NCBI RefSeq assembly: GCF_900155935.1
Contig: NZ_FTLW01000004.1
Span: 62,001 to 126,000 of the forward strand
DNA length: 64,000 bases
Direction: 5' to 3'
DNA from: Solilutibacter tolerans
Lineage (GTDB): Bacteria > Pseudomonadota > Gammaproteobacteria > Xanthomonadales > Xanthomonadaceae
A program made the position numbers and the translations under genes. The notes under the pieces were generated by a model. It was not told the DNA's origin and searched no databases. It worked only from the letters and a program-made list of their open reading frames with translations. Position 1 is the first letter of the stretch. Every line of letters begins with the position of its first letter. Shown here in pieces: positions 25,841 to 35,357 of the stretch.

Positions 25841-27616
25841 TCAGTCGAGGAACTGCAGTTTCGCCAACTCAGCATAGAGGCCGCCCTGCGCCAGCAGTTC
25901 CGCATGCGTACCCTCGGCGACGATGCGGCCACCGTCCATCACCACGATGCGATCCGCCTTGAGGATGGTGGCAAGTCGGTGCGCGATGACTAGCGTCGTG
26001 CGTCCCGCCATCAGATGCTCCAGCGCGCTTTGCACGGCGCGCTCGCTTTGGGCATCAAGCGCAGAGGTCGCTTCGTCCAGCAGCAGGATGGGCGCGTCTT
26101 TCAGCAACGCACGCGCGATGGCGATACGTTGTTGCTGGCCACCTGACAGGCGTGCACCTCGTTCGCCGAGTTGTTCGTCAAAGCCCTCGGGCAGTGCGCG
26201 GATGAAATCGTAGGCTTCGGCGGCGCGCGCAGCGATCTCGACTTCTTCGTCACTCGCCTCCAAGCGACCATAGCGGATGTTGTCGGCGGCGCTGGCGGCA
26301 AAGATGGTGGGCGATTGCGGGACCAGCGCGATCGCGCCGCGTAGTTCGGCCGGGTCCAGTGTGCGGATGTCGGTGCCATCGATGTCGATGCGGCCTTGTT
26401 CCGGGTCGTGGAAGCGCAGCAACATCGAAAACACCGTGCTTTTGCCTGCGCCGGAAGGCCCGACCAGTGCAACGGTTTCGCCGGGAGATACGCGCAGGTT
26501 GAAATTTTCCAGCGCAGCGGTGTCGGGACGCGCGGGGTAATGGAAAGTGACATCGTCAAAGCGCACTTCACCGCGCAAAGGATTGGGGAGCGTGGCCGGC
26601 TGGGCTGGTGCGCGTACCTGTGCTTCTTCAACCAGGAGTTCGTTGATGCGTCCCATGCCGCCGGCTGCGCGTTGCAGCTCGTTCCAGACTTCTGCCAATG
26701 CCCCGACCGAGCCGCCGCCGATCAGCGCATAGAACACGAATTGACCCAGCGTGCCCGCAGTCATGCGCCCGGCGATGACATCATGCGCACCGGTCCATAG
26801 CACCAATGTCACCGCGCCAAAGATCAGCACGATGGCGAGTGCCGTCACTAAGGCCTGCCAGCCGATGCGGCGCCGCGCGGTTTCCACTGCAATCGCGATA
26901 GCTTGGCCGAAGCGGCCCCGTTCATAGGGCTCGCGCGCGTGGGCTTGCACGGTCTTGACCGCGCCCAAGGCTTCGGCAGCGTGGGTGTTGGCATCGGCCA
27001 AGCGGTCCTGGCCATCGCGGGAGATTTTCTGCAGGCGGCGACCGCCCAGGACAATCGGCAACACCGCCAGCGGAATGCCCAGCATCGCCCAAGCCGCCAA
27101 TTTGGGGCTGGTGACGAACAACATCACCAGCGAACCCAGTACGGTCACGGTGCTGCGCAGCGCCACCGACATGCTCGAGCCGACCACGCTGCGCAGGAGT
27201 TCCGCGTCAGCGGTCAGGCGCGAGATCAACTCGCCGCTGCGAGTGCGGTCATGGAAAGCCGCATCCAAACCAATCAGATGTGCGTACAGGCGCTCGCGCA
27301 AATCAGCGACCACGCGCTCGCCCAATAGCGAAACGAAAAAGAAGCGCGCAGCCGTGGCCAGCGCCAGGACAACCACGACGATAAACACCAGACTAAAGGT
27401 GCGGTCGATGTTGCTGCCGCTTGAGAAGCCGTGGTCGATCATTTGCCGGAAGGCGACCGGCAAGGTGAGCGTGGCGGCGGACGAGCAGGCGAGCGCCAAC
27501 AGCCAGGCGACGAACAGGCCGCGCTGGCGCATGACATAGGGCCATAGCGCGCGAAGAGTGCCGACGGGGGTTTTGCCGGTGGGGGCCTCGGTCGAGGCCG
27601 GAGCAGTATTGGACAT
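25841..27616 (-). CDS. ABC exporter, fused membrane and ATPase domains (MsbA-like)
   Basis: A 591-residue half-transporter. Six transmembrane helices (about residues 30-320) precede an ABC domain with Walker A GPSGAGKSTV, signature LSGGQQQR, Walker B ILLLDEATSALD and the H-loop in IAHRLATI. It probably works as a homodimer that exports a hydrophobic compound, lipid or drug. The transport substrate cannot be inferred. It is transcribed in the same direction as the anti-sigma gene 48 bp upstream but has no overlap with it, and it converges with the phosphorylase gene 21 bp away. Confidence 0.9.
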   Translation of the reverse strand: MSNTAPASTEAPTGKTPVGTLRALWPYVMRQRGLFVAWLLALACSSAATLTLPVAFRQMIDHGFSSGSNIDRTFSLVFIVVVVLALATAARFFFVSLLGERVVADLRERLYAHLIGLDAAFHDRTRSGELISRLTADAELLRSVVGSSMSVALRSTVTVLGSLVMLFVTSPKLAAWAMLGIPLAVLPIVLGGRRLQKISRDGQDRLADANTHAAEALGAVKTVQAHAREPYERGRFGQAIAIAVETARRRIGWQALVTALAIVLIFGAVTLVLWTGAHDVIAGRMTAGTLGQFVFYALIGGGSVGALAEVWNELQRAAGGMGRINELLVEEAQVRAPAQPATLPNPLRGEVRFDDVTFHYPARPDTAALENFNLRVSPGETVALVGPSGAGKSTVFSMLLRFHDPEQGRIDIDGTDIRTLDPAELRGAIALVPQSPTIFAASAADNIRYGRLEASDEEVEIAARAAEAYDFIRALPEGFDEQLGERGARLSGGQQQRIAIARALLKDAPILLLDEATSALDAQSERAVQSALEHLMAGRTTLVIAHRLATILKADRIVVMDGGRIVAEGTHAELLAQGGLYAELAKLQFLD

Positions 27617-27664
27617 CAGGTAGCGATGGTGTCGATGCGTGGATGTTTCAATCCTCGCATGGCA

Positions 27665-28660
27665 TCAAGGCTGGGTCGATGGTGCGGCTGTTGCAGGAAG
27701 CAGCGGCCTGAGGTCGGCGGGGATCTCGGCCTTGGGGTTGCGCTTCACGAAGGCTGCTAGGCTCAGGCGGGCATCATCGACATCGCCTGCATCGCGCAAC
27801 TCGCGGATACGCTTGAGCCAGGCACGCTGGACCTCGGGCGTGTCGGCGGTAATCGGCGGCCGTGCGTCAAAGCCGGCACGGTCCTGGTCAGGTGGCGGCG
27901 CGTCCTGGATGATCAGCTCATCGGCTGATTGGGGTGTCGACGCGGCGCGTTTCAAGGCGCGCGCGGGGGCAGGCGCTGGGGGGGCTGCAGCTGGCGAGCC
28001 ATAAACCGACACCGGGGCAGCCACCGCTGCTTCGGCAGCCGTGGGCACGGGCCGATGCGGGGCCTCCTGGGCCATGGCGCGGTCAGCGGCCATGGACTTG
28101 ATGGCTGCTGCATCGGCTTGAGCCGCTGCATTGGCTGCGACAGGCCGGGTAGCCGGAGGGGCAGGGGGCGGCGCAACGGGCGCTGCGGCCATCTCAGGTA
28201 ACGGCTCCGAGGACGCGGCGGGACGTGTCTGCAGGCTGGGCTTTTGCGCCGGCATGGGCTCGGCAGGCGGTGGTGGTGGAGGAGGTGTCATCGCGGCATC
28301 GGCCGCAGCGGATTCGACGTAATCGATGGGCTGACGCCTGCCATTGGGGTCGGTGTCGGCAGCCACCGGGGCAGGGGCTTCGTAGCTGATGGTTTCCCGC
28401 GGTTGCAGCACCGGCTGCAACTGCCATACCAGACCGGCAACGACGGTCAGGGAGGCCGCCGCGCCCAGCCAGACCGGCCAGCGATGCGGGCGACGGCGAG
28501 CCGTGGCGACAGGGGACACGCCGGCCAAGTCGCGTTCGGCCATCGCCAGAATGCGTGCGTCGAGGTCGGCGGACGGCTCGCCATGCGGCGCGATACGCGC
28601 AAGCTGGCCCGCCAGCTCGCGTTCTTCGTCACTCCACATCGGGTCGCGTCGCATCGTCAT
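27665..28660 (-). CDS. Putative anti-sigma factor with Pro/Ala-rich periplasmic region
   Basis: A 331-residue protein. About 65 cytoplasmic residues (DEERELAGQLARIAPHGEP..) are followed by one transmembrane segment (WPVWLGAAASLTVVAGLVWQ) and a long low-complexity Pro/Ala periplasmic stretch. A short helical C-terminal domain contains AWLKRIRELRDAGDVDDARL, resembling TPR-like helices. No HxxxCxxC zinc anti-sigma motif is present. The role is inferred from gene order: its ATG overlaps the stop of an ECF sigma gene, and the membrane topology fits an anti-sigma factor. Confidence 0.75.
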   Translation of the reverse strand: MTMRRDPMWSDEERELAGQLARIAPHGEPSADLDARILAMAERDLAGVSPVATARRRPHRWPVWLGAAASLTVVAGLVWQLQPVLQPRETISYEAPAPVAADTDPNGRRQPIDYVESAAADAAMTPPPPPPPAEPMPAQKPSLQTRPAASSEPLPEMAAAPVAPPPAPPATRPVAANAAAQADAAAIKSMAADRAMAQEAPHRPVPTAAEAAVAAPVSVYGSPAAAPPAPAPARALKRAASTPQSADELIIQDAPPPDQDRAGFDARPPITADTPEVQRAWLKRIRELRDAGDVDDARLSLAAFVKRNPKAEIPADLRPLLPATAAPSTQP

Positions 28661-29226
28661 TCGTTCAACCTCGCACGTAACTTGTCCATCGCATAGCGCA
28701 ATCGCGATTTCACCGTTTCCCGGCCCACACCGGTCGCTTCGCCGATTTCCTCCAAAGTCAGTTCCTGCTCCAGGCGCAACAACAGCACCGTGCGTTGGTC
28801 TTCCGGGAGTTCGGACAGCGCCAACTGCAATCGGCGACGTTGTTCGAACTCTGACAACGCGCGCTCCGGCGTGTCGTTGTCGGCGATGCGTGCCACGCGT
28901 TCCTCGGCATCACCGGGTGCGGCGGGGCGATGTTTCTGCGCCCGCCAGTGATCATTCAGTCGATTGTGCGCGATGCGGTACAACCAGCCGGTGAAGGGGG
29001 CATCGGGTTTCCACTTGGCCCGATGCGTCACTACGCGTTGCCAAATATCCTGGAACAGCTCGTCGGCCAGCGCGGCGTTGCGCAGATGTCGCAGCAAAAA
29101 ACGGTAAAGCGGCGTGCGATGCCGCGCATACAGTTGGGAGAATGCCTCCATGTCGCCGGCCGCGTAGGCCAGCATCAACGCGGCATCGCCGGGTTCGTCG
29201 ACAGGTTGGCCAAGGGGTTGCTCCAT
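28657..29226 (-). CDS. ECF RNA polymerase sigma factor
   Basis: A 189-residue ECF sigma. Region 2 has QLYARHRTPLYRFLLRHLRN and LFQDIWQRVVTHRAKW..FTGWLYRIAHNRLNDHW. Region 4 has LSELPEDQRTVLLLRLEQEL and the helix-turn-helix IGEATGVGRETVKSRLRYAM. ATG 29226 is chosen since the upstream extension is not sigma-like. It is distinct from RpoE in this window. It sits between a VWA lipoprotein gene (82 bp upstream) and its presumed anti-sigma gene (ATGA overlap). The promoters it recognises are unknown. Confidence 0.88.
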   Translation of the reverse strand: MEQPLGQPVDEPGDAALMLAYAAGDMEAFSQLYARHRTPLYRFLLRHLRNAALADELFQDIWQRVVTHRAKWKPDAPFTGWLYRIAHNRLNDHWRAQKHRPAAPGDAEERVARIADNDTPERALSEFEQRRRLQLALSELPEDQRTVLLLRLEQELTLEEIGEATGVGRETVKSRLRYAMDKLRARLNE

Positions 29227-29308
29227 GCCACACAGACTACGCGTTCGGGCATGAAGGGTGAAGCGACGGCGCAGCCTATGCCGCGTCGTCGCCCCAGTCC
29301 ATGCGGTG

Positions 29309-30997
29309 TCAATCGCCGCCGACGTGCAAGCCATCGTCGTCGCCTAGAATCAGGCGGTCGGCGCTTCGGGTTAGGCCGAGGAACTCGGTGCGGTCACCTT
29401 CGGGGTCCGAGCCCAAACCGCTGGCGGCCAAATTGCGCAGGCGCTTCGCATCCCAACCTTCGATATTTTGACCCCCTCGCAAGAGGTCGGCGAAGCCCGC
29501 GACCGCTGCAGCAAAGCGCAAGGTGGGACTGGTGCTGGCACGTAGTTCATTGCGACTAATCGGACGTTCGATCAAACGGCTGGATGTCGAGCCGGGCAGC
29601 TTGTAACGCAGTTTTAGGTGGGCGATCTCGCCGCTATTGCCCGCAGCTGTATTGGACGATGCGTAACGCAGCTTCGGCAGGCGTTCGCCGCCAGCGCCAA
29701 CCAAGGCGACTTCGTACAACGCGGTGACCTCATGACCGGCACCGATTTCGCCGGCATCGATAGCGTCGTTGTCGAAGTCCTCATCACGCAGTGCGCGGTT
29801 CTCGTAACCGATTAGGCGGTACTCGGCGACCACGGTCGGATTGAATTCGACCTGGATTTTGACGTCATTCGCGATGGTGAGCAGGGTCGACTGCATGTCG
29901 CGCACCAGTACTTTCTCTGCCTCGCGGACGCTATCGATGTAAGCGTGGTTGCCGTTGCCGACATCGGCCAAGCGTTCGGCCATCGCGTCGTTGTAATTGC
30001 CGGTGCCAAAACCCAGCGTGCTCAGCGCGATGCCGGATTTGCGCTGGTCAGCGACGAGGGTTTCCAGCGCCTTGCGACTCACTACGCCGACATTGAAATC
30101 ACCATCGGTGAGCAGCAATACGCGGTTTACCCCCCCTTCGCGGAACGCTTCGCGTGCCACTTTGTAGGCCAGCTGGATGCCGTCGCCGCCGTTGGTGCTA
30201 CCGCCCGCCTCCAGGCGATCCAGTGCATCTAGGATCTCGTCATGGCGATTGCCGGGCGTCGGCGGCAGGACCAGTCCAGCTGAGCCTGCATACGCGACGA
30301 TGCCCACGCGATCCTGTTCGCGCATCTGCGGCACCAGTTTGCGCAACGCGGCCTTGACCAGTGGCAGCTTGTCTTCGTCCATCATCGAGCCCGAGGTGTC
30401 GATCAGGAACACAAGGTTCGAGGGCGGCAACGTGGTCTTGGGTACGTCATACCCTTTGATGCCGATCATCAGCAGTTGACGGTTTGCGTTGAATGGCGAC
30501 GGTGCCAATTCTGTGCTGACGCCGAAAGGCACATCGCGCGAGCTGGGCGCGGCATGGCCGTAGCGAAAATAATTGATGAACTCTTCGGCACGCACCGCAT
30601 CGGTCGGTGGACGCACGCCGGTGGCCAGCATCCGCCGCACATTGCTGTAGCTGCCGGTGTCGACATCAATGGAAAATGTAGACAGCGGCGTTTCAGCTGC
30701 TCGCTTGACCGGATTGTCATCCGGGCGCTCGTAGTTCTCGATATTGGTTGGCGGCGGCATCGGATAGCTTGGCATCGCCACCATGCGTGCGGCTTTGGCG
30801 TTGCCCGCGTAGGCGGTGGCATCCATTGCCGAGGCCTGTACGCTGATTGGGGCTGGAGGTGCGGGCGGGGGCGGCGCGACAGGTGACATCGACGCCTCTG
30901 CCATGGCCTGATCGGCCGTGGCATGTGGCCCGCTCTGGCAGGCAGCCAACATCAGTGCGCAGGCCAGTGCGGTAACAAAGGTGGATTTGGGAGACAT
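29309..30997 (-). CDS. Von Willebrand factor A lipoprotein, YfbK-like
   Basis: A 562-residue predicted lipoprotein (lipobox LMLAAC, Cys about residue 20). A Pro/Ala linker leads to a pre-VWA region (FSIDVDTGSYSNVRRML and EFINYFRYGH). The VWA domain has an intact metal site, DTSGSMM, with the later LLLTDGDFNVG. A C-terminal domain of the DUF3520 type (NPTVVAEYRLIGYENRAL) follows. A good AGGAG lies before ATG 30997. The family is found in many Gram-negatives; the ligand is unknown. As the first gene of an operon with an ECF sigma and anti-sigma, it may be sensor or output for that system. Confidence 0.88.
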   Translation of the reverse strand: MSPKSTFVTALACALMLAACQSGPHATADQAMAEASMSPVAPPPPAPPAPISVQASAMDATAYAGNAKAARMVAMPSYPMPPPTNIENYERPDDNPVKRAAETPLSTFSIDVDTGSYSNVRRMLATGVRPPTDAVRAEEFINYFRYGHAAPSSRDVPFGVSTELAPSPFNANRQLLMIGIKGYDVPKTTLPPSNLVFLIDTSGSMMDEDKLPLVKAALRKLVPQMREQDRVGIVAYAGSAGLVLPPTPGNRHDEILDALDRLEAGGSTNGGDGIQLAYKVAREAFREGGVNRVLLLTDGDFNVGVVSRKALETLVADQRKSGIALSTLGFGTGNYNDAMAERLADVGNGNHAYIDSVREAEKVLVRDMQSTLLTIANDVKIQVEFNPTVVAEYRLIGYENRALRDEDFDNDAIDAGEIGAGHEVTALYEVALVGAGGERLPKLRYASSNTAAGNSGEIAHLKLRYKLPGSTSSRLIERPISRNELRASTSPTLRFAAAVAGFADLLRGGQNIEGWDAKRLRNLAASGLGSDPEGDRTEFLGLTRSADRLILGDDDGLHVGGD

Positions 30998-31065
30998 GGC
31001 AAAACTCCTGGTTGGGCAACCGGGAGAACGCATGAACAGTGGAAACGGGGTTGAACGGCCCCGAA

Positions 31066-32499
31066 TCAGCGCTGGCGGATCACCAGCAGACGCTCTTCCG
31101 TCATGTCATGAATGGCCCAGCGCACACCTTCTCGGCCCACGCCCGAGTCCTTCACGCCGCCGTAGGGCATGTTGTCGACGCGGAAGCTGGGTACGTCGCC
31201 GACGATCACGCCGCCGACCTCCAGTCGGTCCCACGCACGCATGGCGTGGTCCAGACGGCCAGTGAAAACGCCCGCTTGCAGGCCGAAACCGCTATCGTTC
31301 ACCTTGGCCAATGCATCGTCGAAGTCATCGAAAGCCTCGATCATCGCGACAGGGCCGAAGGCCTCCTTGCGATAGAGTTCGGCGTCATGCGGCACTTTTT
31401 CCAACAGGTGCGCGGGCAGCATGTTGCCCTGGCGTTCACCGCCTGCAATGATCTTCGCGCCCCGTTTCACCGCACTAGTAATCCAGCTTTCGATGCGCTT
31501 GGCGGCAGGCTCATCGATCACCGGGCCGATGAAAGTCTTCTCGACCGCCGGATTACCCGTAGGCAAAGACTTCACTGCGGCGCGCATCTTCTTGCGCAAT
31601 TTTTCATAGATCTCGCGATGGGCGTAGATGCGTTGCACGCTGATACAGCTCTGGCCGCTTTGGTAATACGCACCAAACACCAGCCGCTCGACGACATGGT
31701 CCAGCGATGCGCCGGGGTCGGCATCGACAATGCAGGCTGCATTGCCGCCGAGTTCAAGCACGACCCGTTTCTTGCCGGCGCGCGCCTTCATATCCCAGCC
31801 GATCAGGCCGCCGGTAAAAGAGAGCACGGCGATGCGAGGGTCTTCAATCAGTTGAGCTGCATCCTCATTGCTGCAGGGGATGACGGAGAACGCGCCTTTG
31901 GGGAGATCGGTTTCGGCCAACACTTCTGCGATGATCAGCGCGCCCACGGGCGTCTTGGCTGCAGGTTTAAGTACAAACGGGCAGCCTGCGGCGATCGCGG
32001 GTGCGACTTTGTGTGCAACAAGATTGAGAGGAAAATTGAACGGGGTGATTAAGCTGCACAGACCGACCGGCACGCGCCGGGTCATCCCGTGATAGCCCCG
32101 CGTGCGCTCGTTGATGCCGAGCTCCAGCACTTCACCACCGATGCGCGTGGCCTCGCCCGCAGCGATGCGAAAGGTGTCGATGAGGCGCGCAACTTCGCCG
32201 CGTGCATCCCGAATGGGTTTGCCGGCTTCGATGCACAGGGCCAATGCCAGCTCTTCGCTGCGCTCGGTGAAACGACGAACGCAATGCTCAAGCACGTCGC
32301 GGCGTGCATCCGGCGGGAACGTTGCCATCGACTCGCGAGCTTTATGGCCAGCGACAATCGCCTTGCGAATCAGGGCGGCATCGCCAAACCCAACGCGGGT
32401 GGCGCGCTTGCCAGTGAATTTGTCCAGTACGTCGAGTGTCTGTTTCGCTTCAACCGGACGGTTGGCGAGATAGATCGGATAAGACTTCTTCAGCTTCAT
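31066..32499 (-). CDS. NAD(P)-dependent aldehyde dehydrogenase
   Basis: A 477-residue ALDH-superfamily enzyme. The catalytic glutamate is in VLELGGNA and the nucleophilic cysteine in SGQSCISVQRIY; TPFNFPLNLVAHKVAPA is the cofactor-side motif. It is closest in style to the lactaldehyde / non-phosphorylating glyceraldehyde-3-phosphate branch (GGVKDSGVGREGVRWAIHDM at the C-terminus), but the substrate cannot be fixed from sequence. ATG 32499 is preferred to TTG 32505. It lies 68 bp upstream of the VWA gene in the same direction. Confidence 0.9.
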   Translation of the reverse strand: MKLKKSYPIYLANRPVEAKQTLDVLDKFTGKRATRVGFGDAALIRKAIVAGHKARESMATFPPDARRDVLEHCVRRFTERSEELALALCIEAGKPIRDARGEVARLIDTFRIAAGEATRIGGEVLELGINERTRGYHGMTRRVPVGLCSLITPFNFPLNLVAHKVAPAIAAGCPFVLKPAAKTPVGALIIAEVLAETDLPKGAFSVIPCSNEDAAQLIEDPRIAVLSFTGGLIGWDMKARAGKKRVVLELGGNAACIVDADPGASLDHVVERLVFGAYYQSGQSCISVQRIYAHREIYEKLRKKMRAAVKSLPTGNPAVEKTFIGPVIDEPAAKRIESWITSAVKRGAKIIAGGERQGNMLPAHLLEKVPHDAELYRKEAFGPVAMIEAFDDFDDALAKVNDSGFGLQAGVFTGRLDHAMRAWDRLEVGGVIVGDVPSFRVDNMPYGGVKDSGVGREGVRWAIHDMTEERLLVIRQR

Positions 32500-32565
32500 G
32501 GCCAAGGCATCAATGGGATGTGTTCAATCTAACCCGCCAGATGTTTTCTTGGCGGCAAGACGTGG

Positions 32566-33900
32566 CTAGTCTTCGACGCGCACATGTAGCTCGCCATCGG
32601 CCAGCTGTGCACGGATCGGGTCGCCCGGCTTGGCATCCTTCACGCTGCGCACCAAATGTCCGTCTTCGTGATGGAGGATGGCGTAACCGCGTGCCACGGT
32701 TGCCAATGGGCTGATCGCGGCCAAGGCGCGAGCAAGCCCGGTGAGTCGCTGCTGGTCGAGCTGCATACGTGATTGCAGTGAGCTGCGTGCCCGCGCTCGC
32801 AAGCTGTCCATGCGTTGCGCCAACAACGCCAGACGTCGCTCGGGCGCTTGATTGCGCAGGCGTGCACCTGCGTGACGCGTTCGCGCCAGTGCCTCCTGCA
32901 GGCGGCGCGCGAGGATTGCATCCAGTCGTCGTCGTGCATCGCGTTCGCGACTTCGCAGCAAGGCCAGTCGTGCTTGCGGGCGTTGCGCATGGAGACGAAG
33001 TGATACGCGATCTAGCCGCTGCATCGCTGCGCGTAGACGATGTTGTTCCTGATCGTCCAGCCGCTGCTGCAATCGACGCACGCGCTGCAAAAGTGCGACC
33101 CGATCCGGCGCGATGAGCTCAGCCGCGACCGAGGGTGTAGGAGCGCGCAGATCGGCGGCAAAATCGCTGAGCGAAAAATCGGTTTCATGGCCAACGGCGC
33201 TGACAATCGGCACGGGCGATGCAGCGATGGCGCGGGCCAACTGCTCGTCATTGAAGGCCCAGAGGTCTTCCAGTGAGCCCCCGCCACGTGTCAATAGCAG
33301 TACATCGTATCGATGTGCGGCAATCGCGCGCGACAACATGCCGCGGATCTGTGCAGCAGCGGTTGAACCTTGAACTGGCACTGGCAAGACATCGACTTCG
33401 AGCAAAGGAAAGCGACGCGCAAATACCGAAATCACATCGCGTACCGCAGCGCCGGTGGACGAAGTAAGCACGCCGATGCGACGGGGGAACGCGGGCAGCG
33501 GACGCTTGCGGGCCGCATCGAACAATCCTTCGGCTTGCAGTTTGGCCTTCAACTCTTCAAAGGCACGCCGCAGAGCGCCTTCGCCGGCTTCCTCCATGTG
33601 GTCGAGTACCAGCTGGTATTCGCCGCGCGCTTCGTACAAGGTAAGGCGGCCACGCGCCAACACGCGCATGCCTTCACGCGGGACGAACTTCAGCCAACCG
33701 GCTTTCGGCTTGAACATCGCCGCCCGCACCTGCGCACGCTCGTCTTTGAGTGTCAGGTACAGGTGGCCGGAGGAGGGGCGCGCCACGTTACCCAGCTCAC
33801 CCTCGACCCACACCATCGGGAAGGTGTCTTCCAAGAGGTTGCGAGCCAGCGTGTTGAGCTGGCTGGGGCTAAGGATGTCGTCGCGGCCGGATTCGGTCAT
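32566..33900 (-). CDS. xseA: Exodeoxyribonuclease VII large subunit
   Basis: Catalytic subunit of ExoVII, which degrades single-stranded DNA, about 444 residues. The N-terminal OB fold begins [19 protein letters not shown]. The catalytic domain contains [34 protein letters not shown] and [17 protein letters not shown]. Long coiled-coil helices with Arg/Gln repeats follow, and the segment [12 protein letters not shown] closes the protein. ATG 33900 gives the N-terminal spacing usual for the family; GTG 33930 would add ten residues. The small subunit xseB is not in the window. Confidence 0.94.
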   Translation of the reverse strand: MTESGRDDILSPSQLNTLARNLLEDTFPMVWVEGELGNVARPSSGHLYLTLKDERAQVRAAMFKPKAGWLKFVPREGMRVLARGRLTLYEARGEYQLVLDHMEEAGEGALRRAFEELKAKLQAEGLFDAARKRPLPAFPRRIGVLTSSTGAAVRDVISVFARRFPLLEVDVLPVPVQGSTAAAQIRGMLSRAIAAHRYDVLLLTRGGGSLEDLWAFNDEQLARAIAASPVPIVSAVGHETDFSLSDFAADLRAPTPSVAAELIAPDRVALLQRVRRLQQRLDDQEQHRLRAAMQRLDRVSLRLHAQRPQARLALLRSRERDARRRLDAILARRLQEALARTRHAGARLRNQAPERRLALLAQRMDSLRARARSSLQSRMQLDQQRLTGLARALAAISPLATVARGYAILHHEDGHLVRSVKDAKPGDPIRAQLADGELHVRVED

Positions 33901-34082
33901 GCGGACAGGATACCGGGTGTCGCTGTTCACGCCTTGCCGGGGTGCAGTATGGCTTGGCGCTCAAGTTGCGCATCTGGCTTGGGTTTGCGGATGCGGGCGG
34001 TGCATGGCCGGCTCAAGCCATTCCGCATCCCGCCCAGGCTGCAATCGATGATGTGCTGAAGCTCTACCTCACGCGCCCTCGT

Positions 34083-34088
34083 TACAAT
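34083..34088 (+). promoter_or_regulatory. -10-like box, six bases before the ispG ATG
   Basis: TACAAT (34083-34088) is followed by six bases and ATG 34095, the same spacing as at era. It suggests a leaderless ispG transcript. No ribosome-binding site is seen. Confidence 0.45.
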
Positions 34089-34094
34089 TCCCCC

Positions 34095-35357
34095 ATGGAT
34101 AACTCGATGCCACTTCCGGAACCGCCCGACTTCGGTGCCAGCCCACGCCATGCCACTCGTCAGGTCGCCATTGGTGGCGTGAAGGTGGGCGGCGACGCGC
34201 CCGTCGTCGTGCAGTCGATGACCAATACCGATACCGCGGATGTTGCATCCACCGTCAAGCAGGTATCGGAACTTTGGCGTGCGGGTTCGGAGATGGTGCG
34301 GGTGACGGTGAACAATGCCGAATCCGCCGCCGCGGTGCCGCGCATCGTTGAGAAGCTCACGATGATGGGCATCGATGTGCCGCTGATTGGCGACTTCCAC
34401 TACAACGGACACACGTTGCTCACCAACGAGCCTGCGTGTGCACAAGCGCTTGCGAAGTACCGCATCAACCCTGGCAATGTTGGTTTCGGCAAGAAGCGCG
34501 ACACCCAGTTCGCGCAGTTGATCGAATTCGCCATCCAGTACAACAAGCCTGTGCGCATCGGGGCCAACTGGGGCTCGCTGGATCAATCGCTGGCCGCGAC
34601 CTTGATGGATGAGAACGCACAGCGCGCCGAGCCTTGGGATGCGGGACGTGTTCTTCGCGAGGCGCTGATTCGATCGGCGCTCGACTCCGCCCATCGTGCG
34701 GTCGAAATTGGCTTGCCGGCCGACCGGATCATCCTGAGCGCGAAGGTTAGCGGCGTGCAGGAGCTGATCGCGGTCTATCGCGATCTCGCAGCACGCTCGG
34801 ATTTCGCGCTGCATCTCGGTTTGACCGAAGCCGGCATCGGCAGCAAGGGAGTCGTTGCGTCCAGCGCGGCACTCGCCGTGCTGATGCAGGAAGGGATTGG
34901 CGACACCATCCGTATTTCGCTCACCCCTGAACCTGGCCAGTCACGCACGCAAGAGGTGATCGTCGCGCAGGAACTCTTGCAGACGATGGGCCTGCGCGCG
35001 TTCACGCCGATGGTGACGGCTTGCCCAGGCTGCGGCCGTACCACGTCCGAATTCTTCCAGGAGCTGGCGGGCGTCGTGCAAAACCATGTGCGCGAGCGCA
35101 TGCCGGAGTGGAAGATCAAGCACCCGGGCGCCGAGAACATGACGCTCGCGGTGATGGGCTGCATCGTCAACGGCCCGGGTGAATCGCGTCATGCCAACAT
35201 CGGTATTTCGCTGCCGGGCACGGGCGAAGCACCTGCAGCGCCGGTATTTGTGGATGGTGAAAAGACCGTAACCCTTCGTGGTGAAAACATTGCGCAGGAA
35301 TTCATTGCCCTGATCGACGAATACGTTGAAACCCGTTATGTCGCCATCATCGACTGA
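34095..35357 (+). CDS. ispG: 4-hydroxy-3-methylbut-2-enyl diphosphate synthase
   Basis: An iron-sulfur enzyme of the methylerythritol phosphate isoprenoid route, 420 residues. The TIM barrel includes [13 protein letters not shown] and [12 protein letters not shown]. The [4Fe-4S] ligands are the two cysteines of ACPGCGRT and the cysteine in [17 protein letters not shown] 34095 is chosen because family proteins begin close before [11 protein letters not shown]; the upstream in-frame extension is non-coding in character and overlaps the xseA promoter region. The 3' end overlaps the PAP2 phosphatase start by 20 bases. Confidence 0.95.
   Translation: MDNSMPLPEPPDFGASPRHATRQVAIGGVKVGGDAPVVVQSMTNTDTADVASTVKQVSELWRAGSEMVRVTVNNAESAAAVPRIVEKLTMMGIDVPLIGDFHYNGHTLLTNEPACAQALAKYRINPGNVGFGKKRDTQFAQLIEFAIQYNKPVRIGANWGSLDQSLAATLMDENAQRAEPWDAGRVLREALIRSALDSAHRAVEIGLPADRIILSAKVSGVQELIAVYRDLAARSDFALHLGLTEAGIGSKGVVASSAALAVLMQEGIGDTIRISLTPEPGQSRTQEVIVAQELLQTMGLRAFTPMVTACPGCGRTTSEFFQELAGVVQNHVRERMPEWKIKHPGAENMTLAVMGCIVNGPGESRHANIGISLPGTGEAPAAPVFVDGEKTVTLRGENIAQEFIALIDEYVETRYVAIID

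Noticed and set aside
33942-34094. Upstream extension of the ispG frame
   Set aside because: Composition is not protein-like, and the -10 box lies downstream of it. Family length fits ATG 34095.
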